A DNA stretch of 64,000 nt from the NCBI GenBank assembly GCA_951802195.1, contig OX637632.1, positions 682,001 through 746,000 of the forward strand. Reading direction: 5' to 3'. The notes under the pieces were generated by a model. That model did not search any database and was not told where the DNA came from. It saw only the letters and a list, made by a program, of their open reading frames with translations. The translations under genes were made by a program, and so were the position numbers. Shown here one piece after another: positions 1 to 11,665 of the stretch. Within the stretch, counting starts at the first letter, position 1, and every line of letters starts with the position of its first letter. The DNA is from Tausonia pullulans (Eukaryota > Basidiomycota > Tremellomycetes > Cystofilobasidiales > Mrakiaceae).

Positions 1-1605
1 GTGGTCAGCCTGCCCATTTCCGGTGTCCAGGTTGCAAATCAGGTTGGTTTTTTTGTGGGGGGGGGGGGGGGGGGGGGGAGGGGAGGGGGTCTACTTGGAG
101 GCGGAAGGATGCAGAGCGCGCGGGCGGACCTGTTAACGCGAGTGCCCGCCTTTATCAGCGTGGTATTGCACTCAGACATGCGCGATCAAGCACTTCTTTT
201 ACGGCCATTCCGACTACTGCGTCGTCCCGGACCGCCAAGAGCGATGAGCCGAGTCGATGGACGGCTCAGACGTCAGACCCCAACAGCGACAAATCCGACC
301 GTGGCCGTCATCGGCGGCCTCATCCCCCTCGCCCCCTTTGTCGCCAGCTCGCATTTCCTGGTCCTTAGCGTCCTGCCTTTCACCAGAAGCCCGCATTCCT
401 CCACCTCCTTCTTAAGTCCGAAATACCGCCACCATCTCTGGTCTCGACTGTGGGCGTTCAGGACCGACACCTTGGTCCGATCGGCGCGCTCCTCCTCGAT
501 CTTTTCTCTCTGCGGAGTCCCAACCACAAGTGAGTCTCCGCATGTATGTATCGATGGTGTCTGATTTATTTGTTTTCAGCCACCACTTCAATCAGCATCC
601 AGCTACTTCCCAAGTCCCTAACCGTTACTTTCTAATCCCCATGCGACTGCAAGCCGCTGAGGATCGTTCGACAACCTCATTTCCGACGACGCCTTTCGGC
701 TGCGCTCTAGCTCCGTCTGGCATGAGCGAGAGGGAAGCGAGATCATGCCAGTGTCAGGTCGCAGATATGTCAACAAGTCCCGATAATTCAGATCAGATCA
801 GTGCATGTTCGTTGCGAAATAGATGAGCGAGCGTGACTTGAAAGCCCGCCGACGGCCAGTCTCAGTCTGGTCCGATCAAATCAAACACCCTCGATACTGA
901 TTTGAAGATCAATCTTTCTTTCGAGGCCCGACTGCAGCAACTGATTGGATTACGGCTCATGAGTCCCCATGAGACTTGATGGGCAGCTTCCCCACTTGCG
1001 GGCTGCAGCTCTCACTCGACATGCTCGGTGCAGTGTTCTCGCCAGAGAGCCGGACACTTCGAGACCTTGTAGAAGGGCAGAACTCATTGCCCTTAGGCTT
1101 TCTCGCCAAATGGCTGACTGGGAGCCTCCCACGAGGTCGGCCCAACCCCCTTGACCTGCACTACGTGGGTGGCGTAGAGATCGATATCGTGTAACGAGAA
1201 GCATATATGCCCCAGTTGCTCAAGAGAGGTCGAAACAATAATTCCACCTCGGTACGACTGACTCGCCGGCTGTCGGGTTTGCACATGCGAGAGCGACGGA
1301 GACATGCATCCGGAGGACGGAGAACAAAACCAAGGGCCAAGAGCAATGACTTATGCTTGTCAAGCTGGATGTAAGCGGCTCGTTTGAAATTGGGGCAAGT
1401 TAGTCTCGTAGGAGCAAGGACCACAGATCAATATGCGGCCGATGATTGACTCATCTCACGAATGAAAGCAGGCGATCAAAGCTACTACTTGCTTCCAATT
1501 TCAATGATCAGTGAGAGCTTCCTTGAAGCTAGTGTCCAGAATTGGAATAATATGTGAAGAGATAAACCTGTTGAGCCATTACCTAAAGGACCGCTCCGAG
1601 ATCAG
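1..1605. other. no supported gene
   Basis: Open frames here are short, lack recognisable motifs and do not join through good splice signals. The 187-residue plus-strand frame at the very start runs through the poly(G) tract and has no ATG at its first codon. I see nothing that I would annotate, apart from the duplicated exon that begins at 1606. Confidence 0.5.
57..78. repeat. poly(G) tract, 22 nt
   Basis: An uninterrupted run of about 22 G followed by G-rich sequence. It is one of four long G/C homopolymers in the window (also 13624-13640, 28353-28375 and 41230-41246). The surrounding 1-1600 shows no reading frame that I can support as a gene. Confidence 0.9.
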
Positions 1606-1682
1606 CCTGGACTGGTTCCTTTGTTTGTGGCGGTATTCATCGTTCCGTCAGGATTACTCGAGGCTCTCGAGCAGCCTTTCGG
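1606..1682 (+). pseudogene. duplicated exon of the four-TM membrane protein gene
   Basis: The frame reads ...FLCLWRYSSFRQDYSRLS..., closely matching FLCWRYSSFLRDYSKLS encoded by the penultimate exon of the minus-strand gene at 41900-43052. The nucleotides are also clearly related, for example a shared tggcggtattcatc core. The 20 bases before it (AAGGACCGCTCCGAGATCAG) resemble the intron end before the parent exon, so the copy includes intron sequence and is not a retrocopy. It is followed by a GT in the right place. I could not find the other exons of the parent nearby, so this is probably a partial duplicate or the relic of a paralogue. It could also be one surviving exon of a gene whose other exons have diverged beyond my recognition. 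Confidence 0.55.
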
Positions 1683-2534
1683 GTACACGCTTTATGTCTG
1701 AGTCTTGGAGGGACTAGCTGAACGACTTTCTGGTCCCGTTTTCGCTTGCCGTTTTGGAAGGGGGGGGGTTTCATGCCACTAGGCGAGTCCGCCGATGGAT
1801 GGGATCAGTAGGACAGACAAAGGAACGAGGGTCTCGGAAGATACAAAACGGGTAGGAAACAGATGGACAGGGGATGAGGTAGTCCGGGTCGAGAGGGCAC
1901 TGGGACAAAGCTGTTCGGGAAGAACTGAGACTAAGCGCGAAAGAACGCAGGCTGACTCCAGCTGAAGCCACAAGAGCTCTGATTGAGAAATGTCGCAAAT
2001 TAGCCTGGACGGGACGAGCCCATGTCGGGTCATGAGAACTCTCAAGCCAGTCTCGGGACCGACCAGGGGGAGGAAGCTCGAGTTGGAATAGTTCGGCGTT
2101 GGTATGAGGAGCATTAATCGCTTGTTTCAGAACGATAATGGCCAGCGGAGTGGGGCGTCAGCGTTGGCCAGCCATCAGGCCACGCGTCAGGTTGGAAGGT
2201 GATCGATTGCACCAATGAGGGCGAGAAAAACTCATTAGGAGGATCTTAGCGAAGTGACTAGAACTGGGAAAGACAAGCGATGAGAAGTAGACCTTACTTG
2301 CCCTTTCTTTCCCTCTATCCTTTCCCTAGCACGGTCCCAACAAGAACAGGGCGTTTTATCTTCCATAAGAAGCCTGACTCCGATGGAAAGATGAAATATG
2401 TGGGCATGTCGTTGTGTTGCCAAGCTTCGAGCCCTTCATACGTTTCCCAAACTCTCGGCCGTGCGCAAACAAGTCTGTACGCTTTCAGATGAAAGCGTGT
2501 CGATCCGATGCAGAACAAACAAATATATGGATGA
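1683..2534. other. no supported gene; 3' flank of the lipase gene
   Basis: Only short frames without motifs. The right part is the expected 3' untranslated and terminator region of the minus-strand lipase gene, whose stop codon is at 2535-2537. Confidence 0.5.
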
Positions 2535-5072
2535 TCAAAAGCCCTCCTTGGCGAGGTGATCCGCCTGAGCAGAGAGTAAACATAACAGCGCAGTCAGCGG
2601 TTGACAGGGGGCGCTGATACAAAACTGAGAGGAGCGCACCATTTCGAGGTCTATTGAGTCGGTTTTGAGAAAGAGAAGGTCAGTAGTTGCTAGATGGGCA
2701 GAGGCGAAGGGGTGGGAAGTTTACTGACAAAAGCTCGCCGGTTTGAACTGAATTGGCTTGCCGGCCCATTCGCTGAGCGTGTATCGGACCGTGTTGACCC
2801 ATCCGACGAGGTCACTGGAATGATGCGGGTCAGAAAAGGGAACAAACGTATGTGCCAACGGGACCTAGGGGCGAACAGGTGCGTGACACCCTCGAGGGTG
2901 CCCATATAAGTCCCCCACTTGGCGGATTTGACGGAGACGAGGCCGTCATTGGGTCCCTCGATGGGGTAGATGACGGAGTGTGGCCATCTAATAAGCGAGT
3001 GGAAATCAGTAACAGGCTGGCATGAGAACAAGAACCAGGACCTACTTGAATGTATTCAAGTAACTCGGCTCAAAGGTAGCCCCCCAGGAGAAGTATCGGA
3101 CGTTTGGGTCGTCAGGGGTCTCCTCGTTGAACTGGCGCATCGTCCGAACAGCAAGCGCGTCAAAGGCGGCGCCAGTTCCCTGGTTTGGGAGTCGGAGGAC
3201 ATCGAGCAAGTTGAGGAGCGAAGGGAGATGGGTCCGACCGATGATCTCATCAATCAGGTAGTCGGCAAAGGGCGACCCTCGATGGGGGGTCGAGATGGTC
3301 GTGATGGTCGCTACAGAGAAGGTCGTTGGCTTGAGCCGCGAGGCAAGGAATCGACAGTCGAGGCCGCCCATCGAGTGACCGACGAGGTTGATATTTCGAC
3401 CCGGGTATCTCTCGCCGATCGTCCGCTCGAGGATCTTGGCCCGTTCCTCAATAGATGACGTTGCAGGGACGCGTGTGATGAGGACCTCAGCGCCGTTGGA
3501 CTCGAGGATCTCGCGAATCCCGCGCCAGTGCGATATCTGGAGAGGCGGGAGCGATGTCGGGCCGAGGACGTCAAACCCGAAGAGGCCATGGCAGAAGACG
3601 ATCGGGTTCTTGGGTGGGGTGTGACGGGAAGCGATCTGCTGCTCTTCATGCTCTTGAGTGTCGCCTTGGTCCTCCTTCTTGAGCATGCCGTCCATTAGCT
3701 GGAGAGGCGGATCGATCTTACATCAGTACGTTCCACATGCAAAGACCAGGTTCATGACTACGCAAACCTTTTTGTTCTGCTCCCACCAGCTTCCGCCACT
3801 AGTCGAGAAACCCCTCGTGCTTTCCTGGCCTGCGATCCCACGCGTTTGAAGCGTCCGGAGCGAGTCAATGCTACTTAGCGTCGCAGAGCGATGGAGCAGC
3901 GGTGGTCCGTGGGAGTCAAAGCCACCCCAGGGAGACGACTCTTCGCCGATGCCGCGGCTGGAGGGTCCGCGCATGTAAGGCAAAATGACGTTCGACGTCG
4001 AGGTCGCCGTCGTGGCGGGCAAGGGCAGAAACGCCGGGCCGCTGCCATTCCGAGTTGTCAAAGTGATTGACGGCTTCTTAGACTGAGGAGAAGCAGGAGC
4101 GCCGCCACGCTCGAGCGGAGCAGCTTTACCATGGGTGGCGGACGAGCGTGCTTTGGAAGTGGAGGTATCGATGACGCGCGCGCGTGGAGGCGGTGTCGGG
4201 GCAATGGGGGGAACAAAGGAAGGAGAAGCAGCAGAAGCTTGATAGAGGGTTGGACGGGAACTTCCCGATGGTGATGGTGGGGAGGAGGTTGAGTGAGGGA
4301 GCTGCTGGAGGGAGAGGGGCGAGCTGAGTGCATCTTCAAGCTGCTGAGAGAAGTTGGGTGACTTGAGAGCGGACGCCTGGGCATCCATGGACTCAATGGA
4401 TGGGAAGTTGGAAAGGAGCGAGGGCATACGAGCCTTGGGCGACTGGTCATGGTAAGGGCGGCCCAGGTCGAGCGACTGGGTGAACCTCGCCGAGAGCGGA
4501 CGCTGCTGCTGCTGGTCGGTCGTCTCCGTCAAGATGTGCTGCCTCTTCTTCGTACCGTCGCCTCCTGCCCCTCCTCCCCACCAGCTGCCAAAGGAAGACG
4601 GTATGGACGGCAAGATCGAGCTAGCCGTTGACTTGAGAGCGGTCACAGCTGGAGCAACGTCGCTGCTGCCGCTGCTCTCTGGCCGAAGGCTGAGACTCTG
4701 GCATCGCGGCGTCGCCGGGGCGGTTGAGGCGCGCCGGGCGAGAGCAGGTGGGCCGATTCTCGCGAGAGGCGGGGCTTCCGGAGGCGGGACGACGGCGATG
4801 ATGCGGCGCATGAACTCGTTGGCCGAGGTGATAAAGTCGTCTGCCAAGGGAGTGGAGGGGCGGGCGGGAGTGGGCTGATCCTTGAGTGGTGCGGCGGATG
4901 TTGGCGGCGTGACGGCGGCAGGTTGCTGCTTGGGTGCGTGGTCGAACTGGGCAAGGTCGATAATGTGGGAGTCGGAGGACTCTGCGCGGTGAAGGGAGGG
5001 GCGGGCGTCGACAGGCAGGTGCTGGAGGGAGGAGGAGGCGGAGGAAGAGGAGGAGGCGGAGGAGCTGTTCAT
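2535..5072 (-). CDS. Triacylglycerol-lipase-like alpha/beta hydrolase with long disordered N-terminus
   Basis: Predicted exons on the minus strand are 5072-3768, 3716-3046, 2987-2877, 2814-2729, 2650-2640 and 2564-2535, giving 737 residues in one frame. The hydrolase core starts near residue 470 with PIVFCHGLFGFDVLGP (oxyanion-loop HG). The nucleophile elbow GHSMGG puts Ser at about 550. GPNDGLVSV probably supplies the catalytic Asp, and GVTHLDLVGW the His, which is split across an intron. The C-terminus FYLEMADHLAKEGF is assembled through an 11-nt exon. By family it should cleave acyl esters of glycerolipids. About 460 Ser/Pro-rich residues precede the enzyme, far more than simple lipases have, and no signal peptide is visible. 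The start is the first in-frame ATG (residues MNSSSAS); an upstream exon cannot be excluded. It is divergent from SED5 with 345 bp between start codons. Confidence 0.85.
2640..2650 (-). other. 11-nt micro-exon of the lipase gene
   Basis: Without these 11 nt the frame is broken. With them the C-terminal segment reads FYLEMADHLAKEGF, which has the look of the lipase family's C-terminal helix. The exon is bounded by AG (2651-2652) and GT (2638-2639) on the minus strand, with introns of 76 and 75 nt on either side. Confidence 0.65.
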
Positions 5073-5417
5073 GGAAGCATGGACAGGGTGACGCTTCCGA
5101 CGACAACGAGGAGAAAGGATGACGCGCTTCGAGACTAGAGGCAGCGGAGACGAGGCGGAGCGATGGACCGCGGGGGAGTAACTCGAGGAACGAGATCCAC
5201 GGGGCTGTAGTGGTGTTTTGTTACAGGCCCTAAACAAGGAGGATGCCTATGGAATGGCCAGAGGAGACGTGATGCTGAAGAGCGGAGAGTGGGGGATGGG
5301 AGCAGGTCGGAAGGCGCCGACTGTCGCCTCAAAGGCGTTCCGCCCTGGCGGTCCCGCCCCATGGGCCCTGTCGACCACCAGCACACCACATCCACCCGCC
5401 GATCCCGCCTCGCCACC
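5073..5417. promoter_or_regulatory. bidirectional promoter region, lipase / SED5
   Basis: There are 345 bp between the two predicted start codons of divergent genes, so both 5' leaders and promoters must lie here. The SED5 start has a good eukaryotic context (CCACCATG). I recognise no specific factor sites. Confidence 0.5.
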
Positions 5418-7203
5418 ATGCCCGGCCCTCGCGACCGCACAGCCGAGTTCAGGCAGTGCCACGACTCGATCCGTTCGCGTTCGGCTTCCAAGCCGACGCC
5501 TGCCCGAAAGCCCAAGCAGCAGCAGGCGTCCGCATCCAAGTCCGAGATCGCCCGCCTCGCCGGCGGCATCGCCAGAGACATCAATGCCACCACGGGCAAG
5601 CTCCAGAAGCTCGCTCAGCGTGAGTGGCGTTCCATCCTCAAATCTGAGACCGACGCGACGTCTGAGGCGAGAGGTGGAGGAACGCCCGAGTAGCTCTCGG
5701 GCCCTCGTCGCGCGTCTCGACCCTTGTTGCTGGCTCTGTCGGAGGCATGGCCATCCTCTATGCTCGGCTCGACTAACTGTGTCTCATACAACCCATCACC
5801 AGTGGCGAAGCGCAAGACTCTCTTTGATGACCGGCCAGTCGAAATCTCCGTCCGTTCCCTCGCGTATCTCTCTTCCTCGGGCGCGTGAGCCCTTCGCGAC
5901 CCCCGTGGACACGCGCTCATCTCTAGGCGCTGTGGCCCGCCCCGTCCTTTCTTATTGTTCGATAGGAGCTCACCTACATCATCAAGCAAGACATTTCGGA
6001 CCTGAACTCTCAGATCGCCTCGCTTCAGCAGCTTACGAAAGGTGCCGGCGGCCCCCAGGGGAAGAAGTCTGGCAGCCAGCAGGCTCGCCAGGTCGAGGAG
6101 CACAACTCAAACGTCGTCATGCTTCTTCAGAGCAAGCTCGCCAACATGGGAATGGGGTTCAAGGACGTGCTTGAGATTCGTACTCAGGTGCGTCGGTTCC
6201 TCAAGAGGAGAAGGTGTCTTCGCTTGGGCCGACCGACCAATGCGCTGGACCTCAACGCGACCTCCTTTTGTCCTGATCGACGCACAGCAGACTGATCCCT
6301 CTCGCTCCTCCCACAGAACATGAAAGCCTCCAAAGATCGCACCGAGCAATTTATGCATACAACCTCGGCTGCCCCGGCATATCTTCCCTCTCGTTCGCTG
6401 CAGCCTCCGTCCTCGACTCTGCTGGCTCCAGGTCACGTTCTGACTCGGCGCCTCACGCCGCCTCCACGCCACGCATCACCAACAGAATCTATCCTCGCCC
6501 AGCCGCCACCCTCGCGGACGCTGTATGGCGGCGACTCGTCAGTGGGCAGTAGCACTGTCGGGTCGACGTCGGATCTCAATGGTAACAATGGGTACCCGGT
6601 CGACCGGAAGGGCAAAGCTCGAGGAGGTGACTACCTCGCTCTCGACATGGAATCGGCAGAGACGGGTCCGAATGGCGCTGGCGGACACAGGAACGCAGAT
6701 GGTTTCATGCAGATGGAGCTCATGGAGCAACAGGTGGGTAGCGTGCGCCGCTCGTTCGCCTGACTGCACATTCGCACTGATCACATTGCGGTGGAGCAGG
6801 ATGATTACATCCAGACGCGTTCGACAGCCATTGAGACGATTGAGTCGACCATAGCCGAGCTCGGAACTATTTTCCAGCAGCTTGCGTCCATGGTCGCCGA
6901 GCAGCGGGAGACCGTCCAACGGATCGATGCTGATGTGCACGACATTTCAAAGTGAGCCACACACACTTTCTCTCTGTCTTCTGTCATATCTCTGCTGACA
7001 GAGACACCTTCAGTAATGTTTCGGGTGCTCAGCGTGAGCTTCTCAAGTACTACGCGAGCGTCAGCTCAAATCGGATGCTCATGGTCAAGATCTTTGGAGT
7101 CCTCATCAGTGCGTCAACTCCCTTCCCTCTCCGACTTGCTTAACTTTACCATGGACCCATCCCTCTCTCAGTCTTCTTCCTGCTCTTTATCCTCGTTACC
7201 TAG
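5418..7203 (+). CDS. SED5: Syntaxin-5 / Sed5, Golgi Qa-SNARE
   Basis: Seven exons (5418-5619, 5803-5849, 5966-6187, 6317-6733, 6800-6951, 7014-7108, 7172-7203) give 388 residues. The N-terminus MPGPRDRTAEFRQCHDS is the Sed5 N-peptide type that binds the SM protein Sly1. It is followed by LAQLAKRKTLFDDRPVEI and ELTYIIKQDIS (Habc region). The SNARE helix includes ELGTIFQQLASMV, with the Gln zero layer, and the protein ends in one membrane anchor (IFGVLIIFFLLFILVT) without a lumenal domain, as expected of a tail-anchored t-SNARE. It acts in ER-to-Golgi and intra-Golgi fusion with Bos1, Bet1 and Sec22. The linker between Habc and SNARE (exon 4) is long and Pro/Ser-rich. Every junction keeps the frame, so the model is strong. 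Confidence 0.96.
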
Positions 7204-7675
7204 AGGGGCAGGCGGATTATTGCCTCGCCTCTTGCGCCGTGTTTCAGGGAAGGGAGAGAGAGTACGACGTGGGCTGGAAGTAATAACATGTGCAGTGGAC
7301 GGACACCGACGCTTGAAGGTGAACAATCGAGGAAAGTTTGTCTGCGATCAACGTCGGCGTCTATGGTCATCGAACCATTGGCATCGAGGCTGCTGCCGCC
7401 CGTGCTGTAGGAGCGAGTTGGAGAACCCGAAGCTCAGGGAAGGCGGCTCGATCGAAGTGGCCTGCAAGAGAGATTGGAGGAACGGTGGAGGGAGGAGGGT
7501 CCGTGGCCGTGAACCTCGAGTGTCTGACGCTGGCGTGTCTGGTGAGGAATCACTAGAAGAGCAGTGGGACAAGAGGCTGAGGTATGTGATGTTAGGGATG
7601 AATGAGATCGAGGAAGGTCGGTGGGACCAATTCAAACTGTACCTTCAGGTTCAGGACGATGAGAGTTGGGGCGTA

Positions 7676-8449
7676 TCATATGAGGAGTTTGAGGAAGTCG
7701 AGTCGACGCCTCAGGTCGCAATTGAGGTAGACTGTCAGGTAGAGGAGTCGAATAGGGAGGTCCCGCGCCACGGAAACGATCGGCCGCAGGATGTCGATTT
7801 GATTCGCTTTGACGGCGAATTGGGTGATGTAGTCTAGAAGCCGGTCCGCACCGAACTGAGGAGCTCTGTTGTTCGCCCTCTCCCACCACGTGAGGTTAGT
7901 CAAGACTGGGAAGATCTGGGCGACCCCGATGCCAAAGGGCCAGGTATCCCCTTGTCAGTAAGCGGGGTCCTCATAATAGCAGATTTCGGGAAACAGATGC
8001 AGGTTCTCAGGCCCTTGAGCAAGCAGACCAAACCTTGGGGCTGGGAGCCCGGGAGCCTCGCAAAGGAGCTCAAGGAGCGCGAGGTCTCGATTAAGCGGGC
8101 AACTTGGCACCACTCTAACTTGCTCTCCTCGAAGACACAAAGGACACGCTTTCAAGCAAGGTAGAGCAATTTTTTGAAGATTCAAACCGAACGCAAGCGT
8201 GCATCTGGCGCGGCCTGGTCCATCTGGGACTCTTGTCGAGCACAAATGAGCAAATGGGGTAGGTTCGGGGATTGACATTCCCAGTGTGATCCACGATGCA
8301 AGCGAGAAAGACACTAGTGTGCATTTTTCTTGTTCGTGACATCCTATTTTGAGTTCGACGTGTTGCAGGGGATGAGAGATATGATGTCCATGGCGAAATG
8401 AGGAGAGAGCCACCTGCGACCGCGCACGCCATGGCCGGGACAGTAGCAT
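7676..8449 (-). pseudogene. unassigned coding-like trace, interrupted
   Basis: On the minus strand one frame stays open for about 260 codons with a single interruption near 7955. The distal half looks protein-like (WPFGIGVAQIFPVLTNLTWW, then QFGADRLLDYITQFAVKANQ, then IVSVARDLPIRLLYLTVYLN), with alternating hydrophobic and charged residues, whereas the proximal half looks less so. There is no family that I recognise. It could be a real multi-exon gene whose splice sites I misjudge, a decayed gene, or chance in GC-rich DNA. The region lacks any other convincing gene. Confidence 0.25.
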
Positions 8450-11400
8450 GGACGGAGCACATTCAGCAGAACACAAACGCACAGGGCCTTCTCTCCAATG
8501 GGAGACCTTGTCTCTGAATCATGTGAGCTGGTAACCATCATGATAGTAGATAGTAAAGCAGGATAATGATGCTGGGCGGAGGAAGACCGTGAGCTCTTGC
8601 GTCTCGCAGTTGTCCCCAGGCACGCGCGAGATCAACGCTTCAGTCGCGCAGCGCGTCATGATCGCCCCTGTCTTTCCCTTATCCTATCTCGCCATCTCGC
8701 CATCCCCTCCCCAAGCAATCAGTACACTTGTTAGAATCTTCCATTCCCTGACACAGATGTCCTTGCTTCATGCGCTGCTCACCATCAGCATGCACACCAC
8801 CGGAGAGCCTATGCGCATCGTCATTCGTAGGATCAACCACCTCCTTGTGAGCGACCGGCTGTTCAGCAAGCGGGAACACGCTGAGCGTGAATTTGATTCT
8901 TTGTGAAAGAGGCGCGGGCCTGAACTTTGATCTTTGAGGAGCCGTACAGTGAAGAGATAAAGGACAAACAAGATGGAATCCAGGATCGAGCTCGAACCGA
9001 GAGATCACTCAGGATTGTCCGGCGCGATTTTCGCAAGGAAGAAGAAGCTTATTCGTACTGGAGAGGCGTATGTAGACTAGCTCTTCATCCACTGCGAGGA
9101 ATACCCGAAGAGCGAAGTTCTTGGGCCTACTGCTTGAGAGATGTGATGCGACCTCTGACATGTCAGCCTGTCCTCTTAGGTGCGGTAATGCCACGCTTGA
9201 ATTCGGACGGGGCTTCATTTATCAAGCGTATCAATGAAGTGGTGAATTGCCTGTGCACGCCACGTAGCTCTACATATGTTCGCGAACGTGCGACAGCTTG
9301 TTGAACCGGACCGCGCGCTCTTTCACAAGACCTCCCCTCGTCGCTCCTCTCTCCAACACGACCCTGCCACGCTCAAAACCAACATCAGCCTCCACGCTCC
9401 TTGTGGTCTTGTCCAAACTACCGTTCCAACCACGTTCAACGTTACGACCAGCCAGATTCGCTACAATGAGTCTCGGCGCGTGAGCTTCCTCTCGGTGCCA
9501 TCGTTTGCGAGCGCTATAGGATCGTGGTGAAATCCTCGAAGGGGGATCGGTGGCCTGGGCTGAGGGAGCCTGGTGAGAAGTATGCCGGGCTTGTTGTGGC
9601 GGACGGAGAGGGATTCTGTCCCTCCATCAACGGAACCTAATCGGCCAGCGGTTCCGACAGTGCATGTACCTTTGTAGTGCGTACCTCCACGACGCAACAA
9701 GACACGCGCATCCTCAATGGTGGACGTTTGACATTTCGATGGCCGAGTGGCCCGACGGTTCCAAACCAACGACTTCGGCTCTCTTTCTAGGTCTTAAAGA
9801 AAGGCGGGCCCGAGCCATGAGCGGGAACAAGAGGACCAGGAATGTGTATGGGTAGGCTGGCCACATCAGGAATGCCAACTCGATCGATTCGCCCGAAACA
9901 AACGTAACAAGCTATTTCGGTGAAGAGGGATAGAGAAGGGTCGCCTCAAGCGCCTGCATCTCTTGGCGCCTGAGAACATCGATCTCGCCCATCACCTCTC
10001 CCTCTAATGCCCAACATCGTCTGTCCGGCGGTCGCGGCGCGCTCCCCCCACACCCTCCTTTTCCACATCATTGCCTCCACTCTGATCCACTGCCTCTTCC
10101 AGGAGCAAGAAATTCAGCCATGCGGGGGTGCTCGGAGACATTGGGGCTGGCGGCGTCACCTAGGTTGTTCGGGAGAATCAGAGGACATCTCAGATGGCCA
10201 CGATACGCGCTTAGGGGTCATGCGCAGGCAGGGGAAATAAGGCTCTAGGGTAGCTGAAGCGGTCGGCTGAGGTGGACTGTGGCCTAGATCTCTGGCTGAT
10301 TTGGTGGTGGCGTCAATGTCGGTGCTGGATCTGTTGGCCATGATGGGTTGGATGGTCTCGGGGGTGTTCTCCTGGTGTCCTCCTTGTCTCCCTCTTCTTC
10401 TTCCCTTGTCCTTCCAATTCTCCTTTCTCTTTCTCCTTTCCTCACACTTTATTCGTCACTCCTTTTCCTCTCCTCCCTTTGTTCTCTTCATTCTTTTGTG
10501 CCATTCCCAACTCTTTCGGGAGCGAGGTCTACCTCCCCCCCCCTTTCCGCTCCTCTCCCTCCCATTGACCACTGTTTGTTGTCCTTTAGTTGGGGCAATT
10601 CGAAGGTTAGATTAGAAAAAGAATCCAATAAATCGGGATTCTGGGCTGAAGCCCGCAGTAAGATCCCCACAACCACAAGTATCTCGCGTTGGCTGCTTAA
10701 TTGAGCAAGGGGAGAGTGGTATATGAGTCCACGTTCTGGGGTCCGCATTGGGGACGTGTCTGACATCACGCCTCACCCGCGCGTGCGAGGGCGGCGCGCC
10801 CTGTTTTGAGACGCCGCCGGACCTGGTCGCTGTATCCGCGAACGTCAGTCGCGTCCTTCCGTGTGCGGAAGCATCGGCGCCTTCGATGGAGAATGAACGG
10901 CGAAGAGACCCTTGCTGGTCCCCTCTTGTCGCCCTCGTCGCTGCTCTTGGAAGCAGGCTCTGTCTTCAGTTCGTCGGCGGCTGGAAGGACCTCGCGGCAG
11001 CTTTTCTTGGTATGATGCTGATGCGAAACGTCTGCGGGTCTCTCTGCGGGTCGGTCTGCGGCAAGGGAGAGAGAAAAGGTCCCTGTCTGGTCGTTACTCC
11101 GCCAGTGTCCCTGAAATCAGTTGGAAAAGTTGGAAAAAACGAGGGACCACTATGAGAGCAGACAAGGCAGCGAGAGAGGGGGATTTCGTGCTAAGGAGTG
11201 GATTATCTCCATGACGGAAAGATAAAACGTGAGACGGGAGGCAAACACACGCGGGGCGTTTCTCTGCTTCGCTCCCCACTTCCGCACCCTCACGCTCCCC
11301 CCTTGCGACGAGCCGGATGAGCGCCTTTCTCTCTCCCATCTATATCCCCGCCTTTCTCTCTTCTCTCCCCTCCTCCTCCTTTCTCCCTCTCTCTGCCTCT

Positions 11401-11665
11401 CTTTTCGAAGCGTGCTCTTCCTCCCAAACCACTTTTCGCACCCCGCCTTTGTTCACCTTCGACCTAGCACACGCCCTTCCTTCCTGCCCCTCTCCCTCCC
11501 TCTCTGGAGCGCCGGTCGCCCTCACCCCTCCCTTCCCTCTTCGCCTCCCTCTCACGACCCACCAACATAACACACCCAGCTAGCCAGCTCGCCCATCCCG
11601 AGGACACATCCACATCCTACTCAAATACCACAACCCTACCCTCACGCAACCACCTCTCCCCCGCC
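8450..11665. other. gene-poor region
   Basis: More than 3 kb without a supportable gene. Frames are short and none joins into a recognisable protein. Two parts are strongly pyrimidine-rich on the plus strand (about 10370-10560 and 11260-11660). The second lies directly before the start codon of the next gene and is probably its promoter and leader. Confidence 0.5.
11260..11660 (+). promoter_or_regulatory. polypyrimidine leader/promoter of the 11.7-kb gene
   Basis: About 400 nt are dominated by C and T on the coding strand up to CCGCCATG at 11661-11668. Long CT-rich leaders are common before highly expressed fungal genes. That this one drives the downstream gene is inferred from its position. 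Confidence 0.5.

Noticed and set aside
7016-7837. 273-codon plus-strand frame overlapping the end of SED5
   Set aside because: It starts in SED5 exon 6 in another frame and runs through its last intron and 3' flank; it is a shadow.
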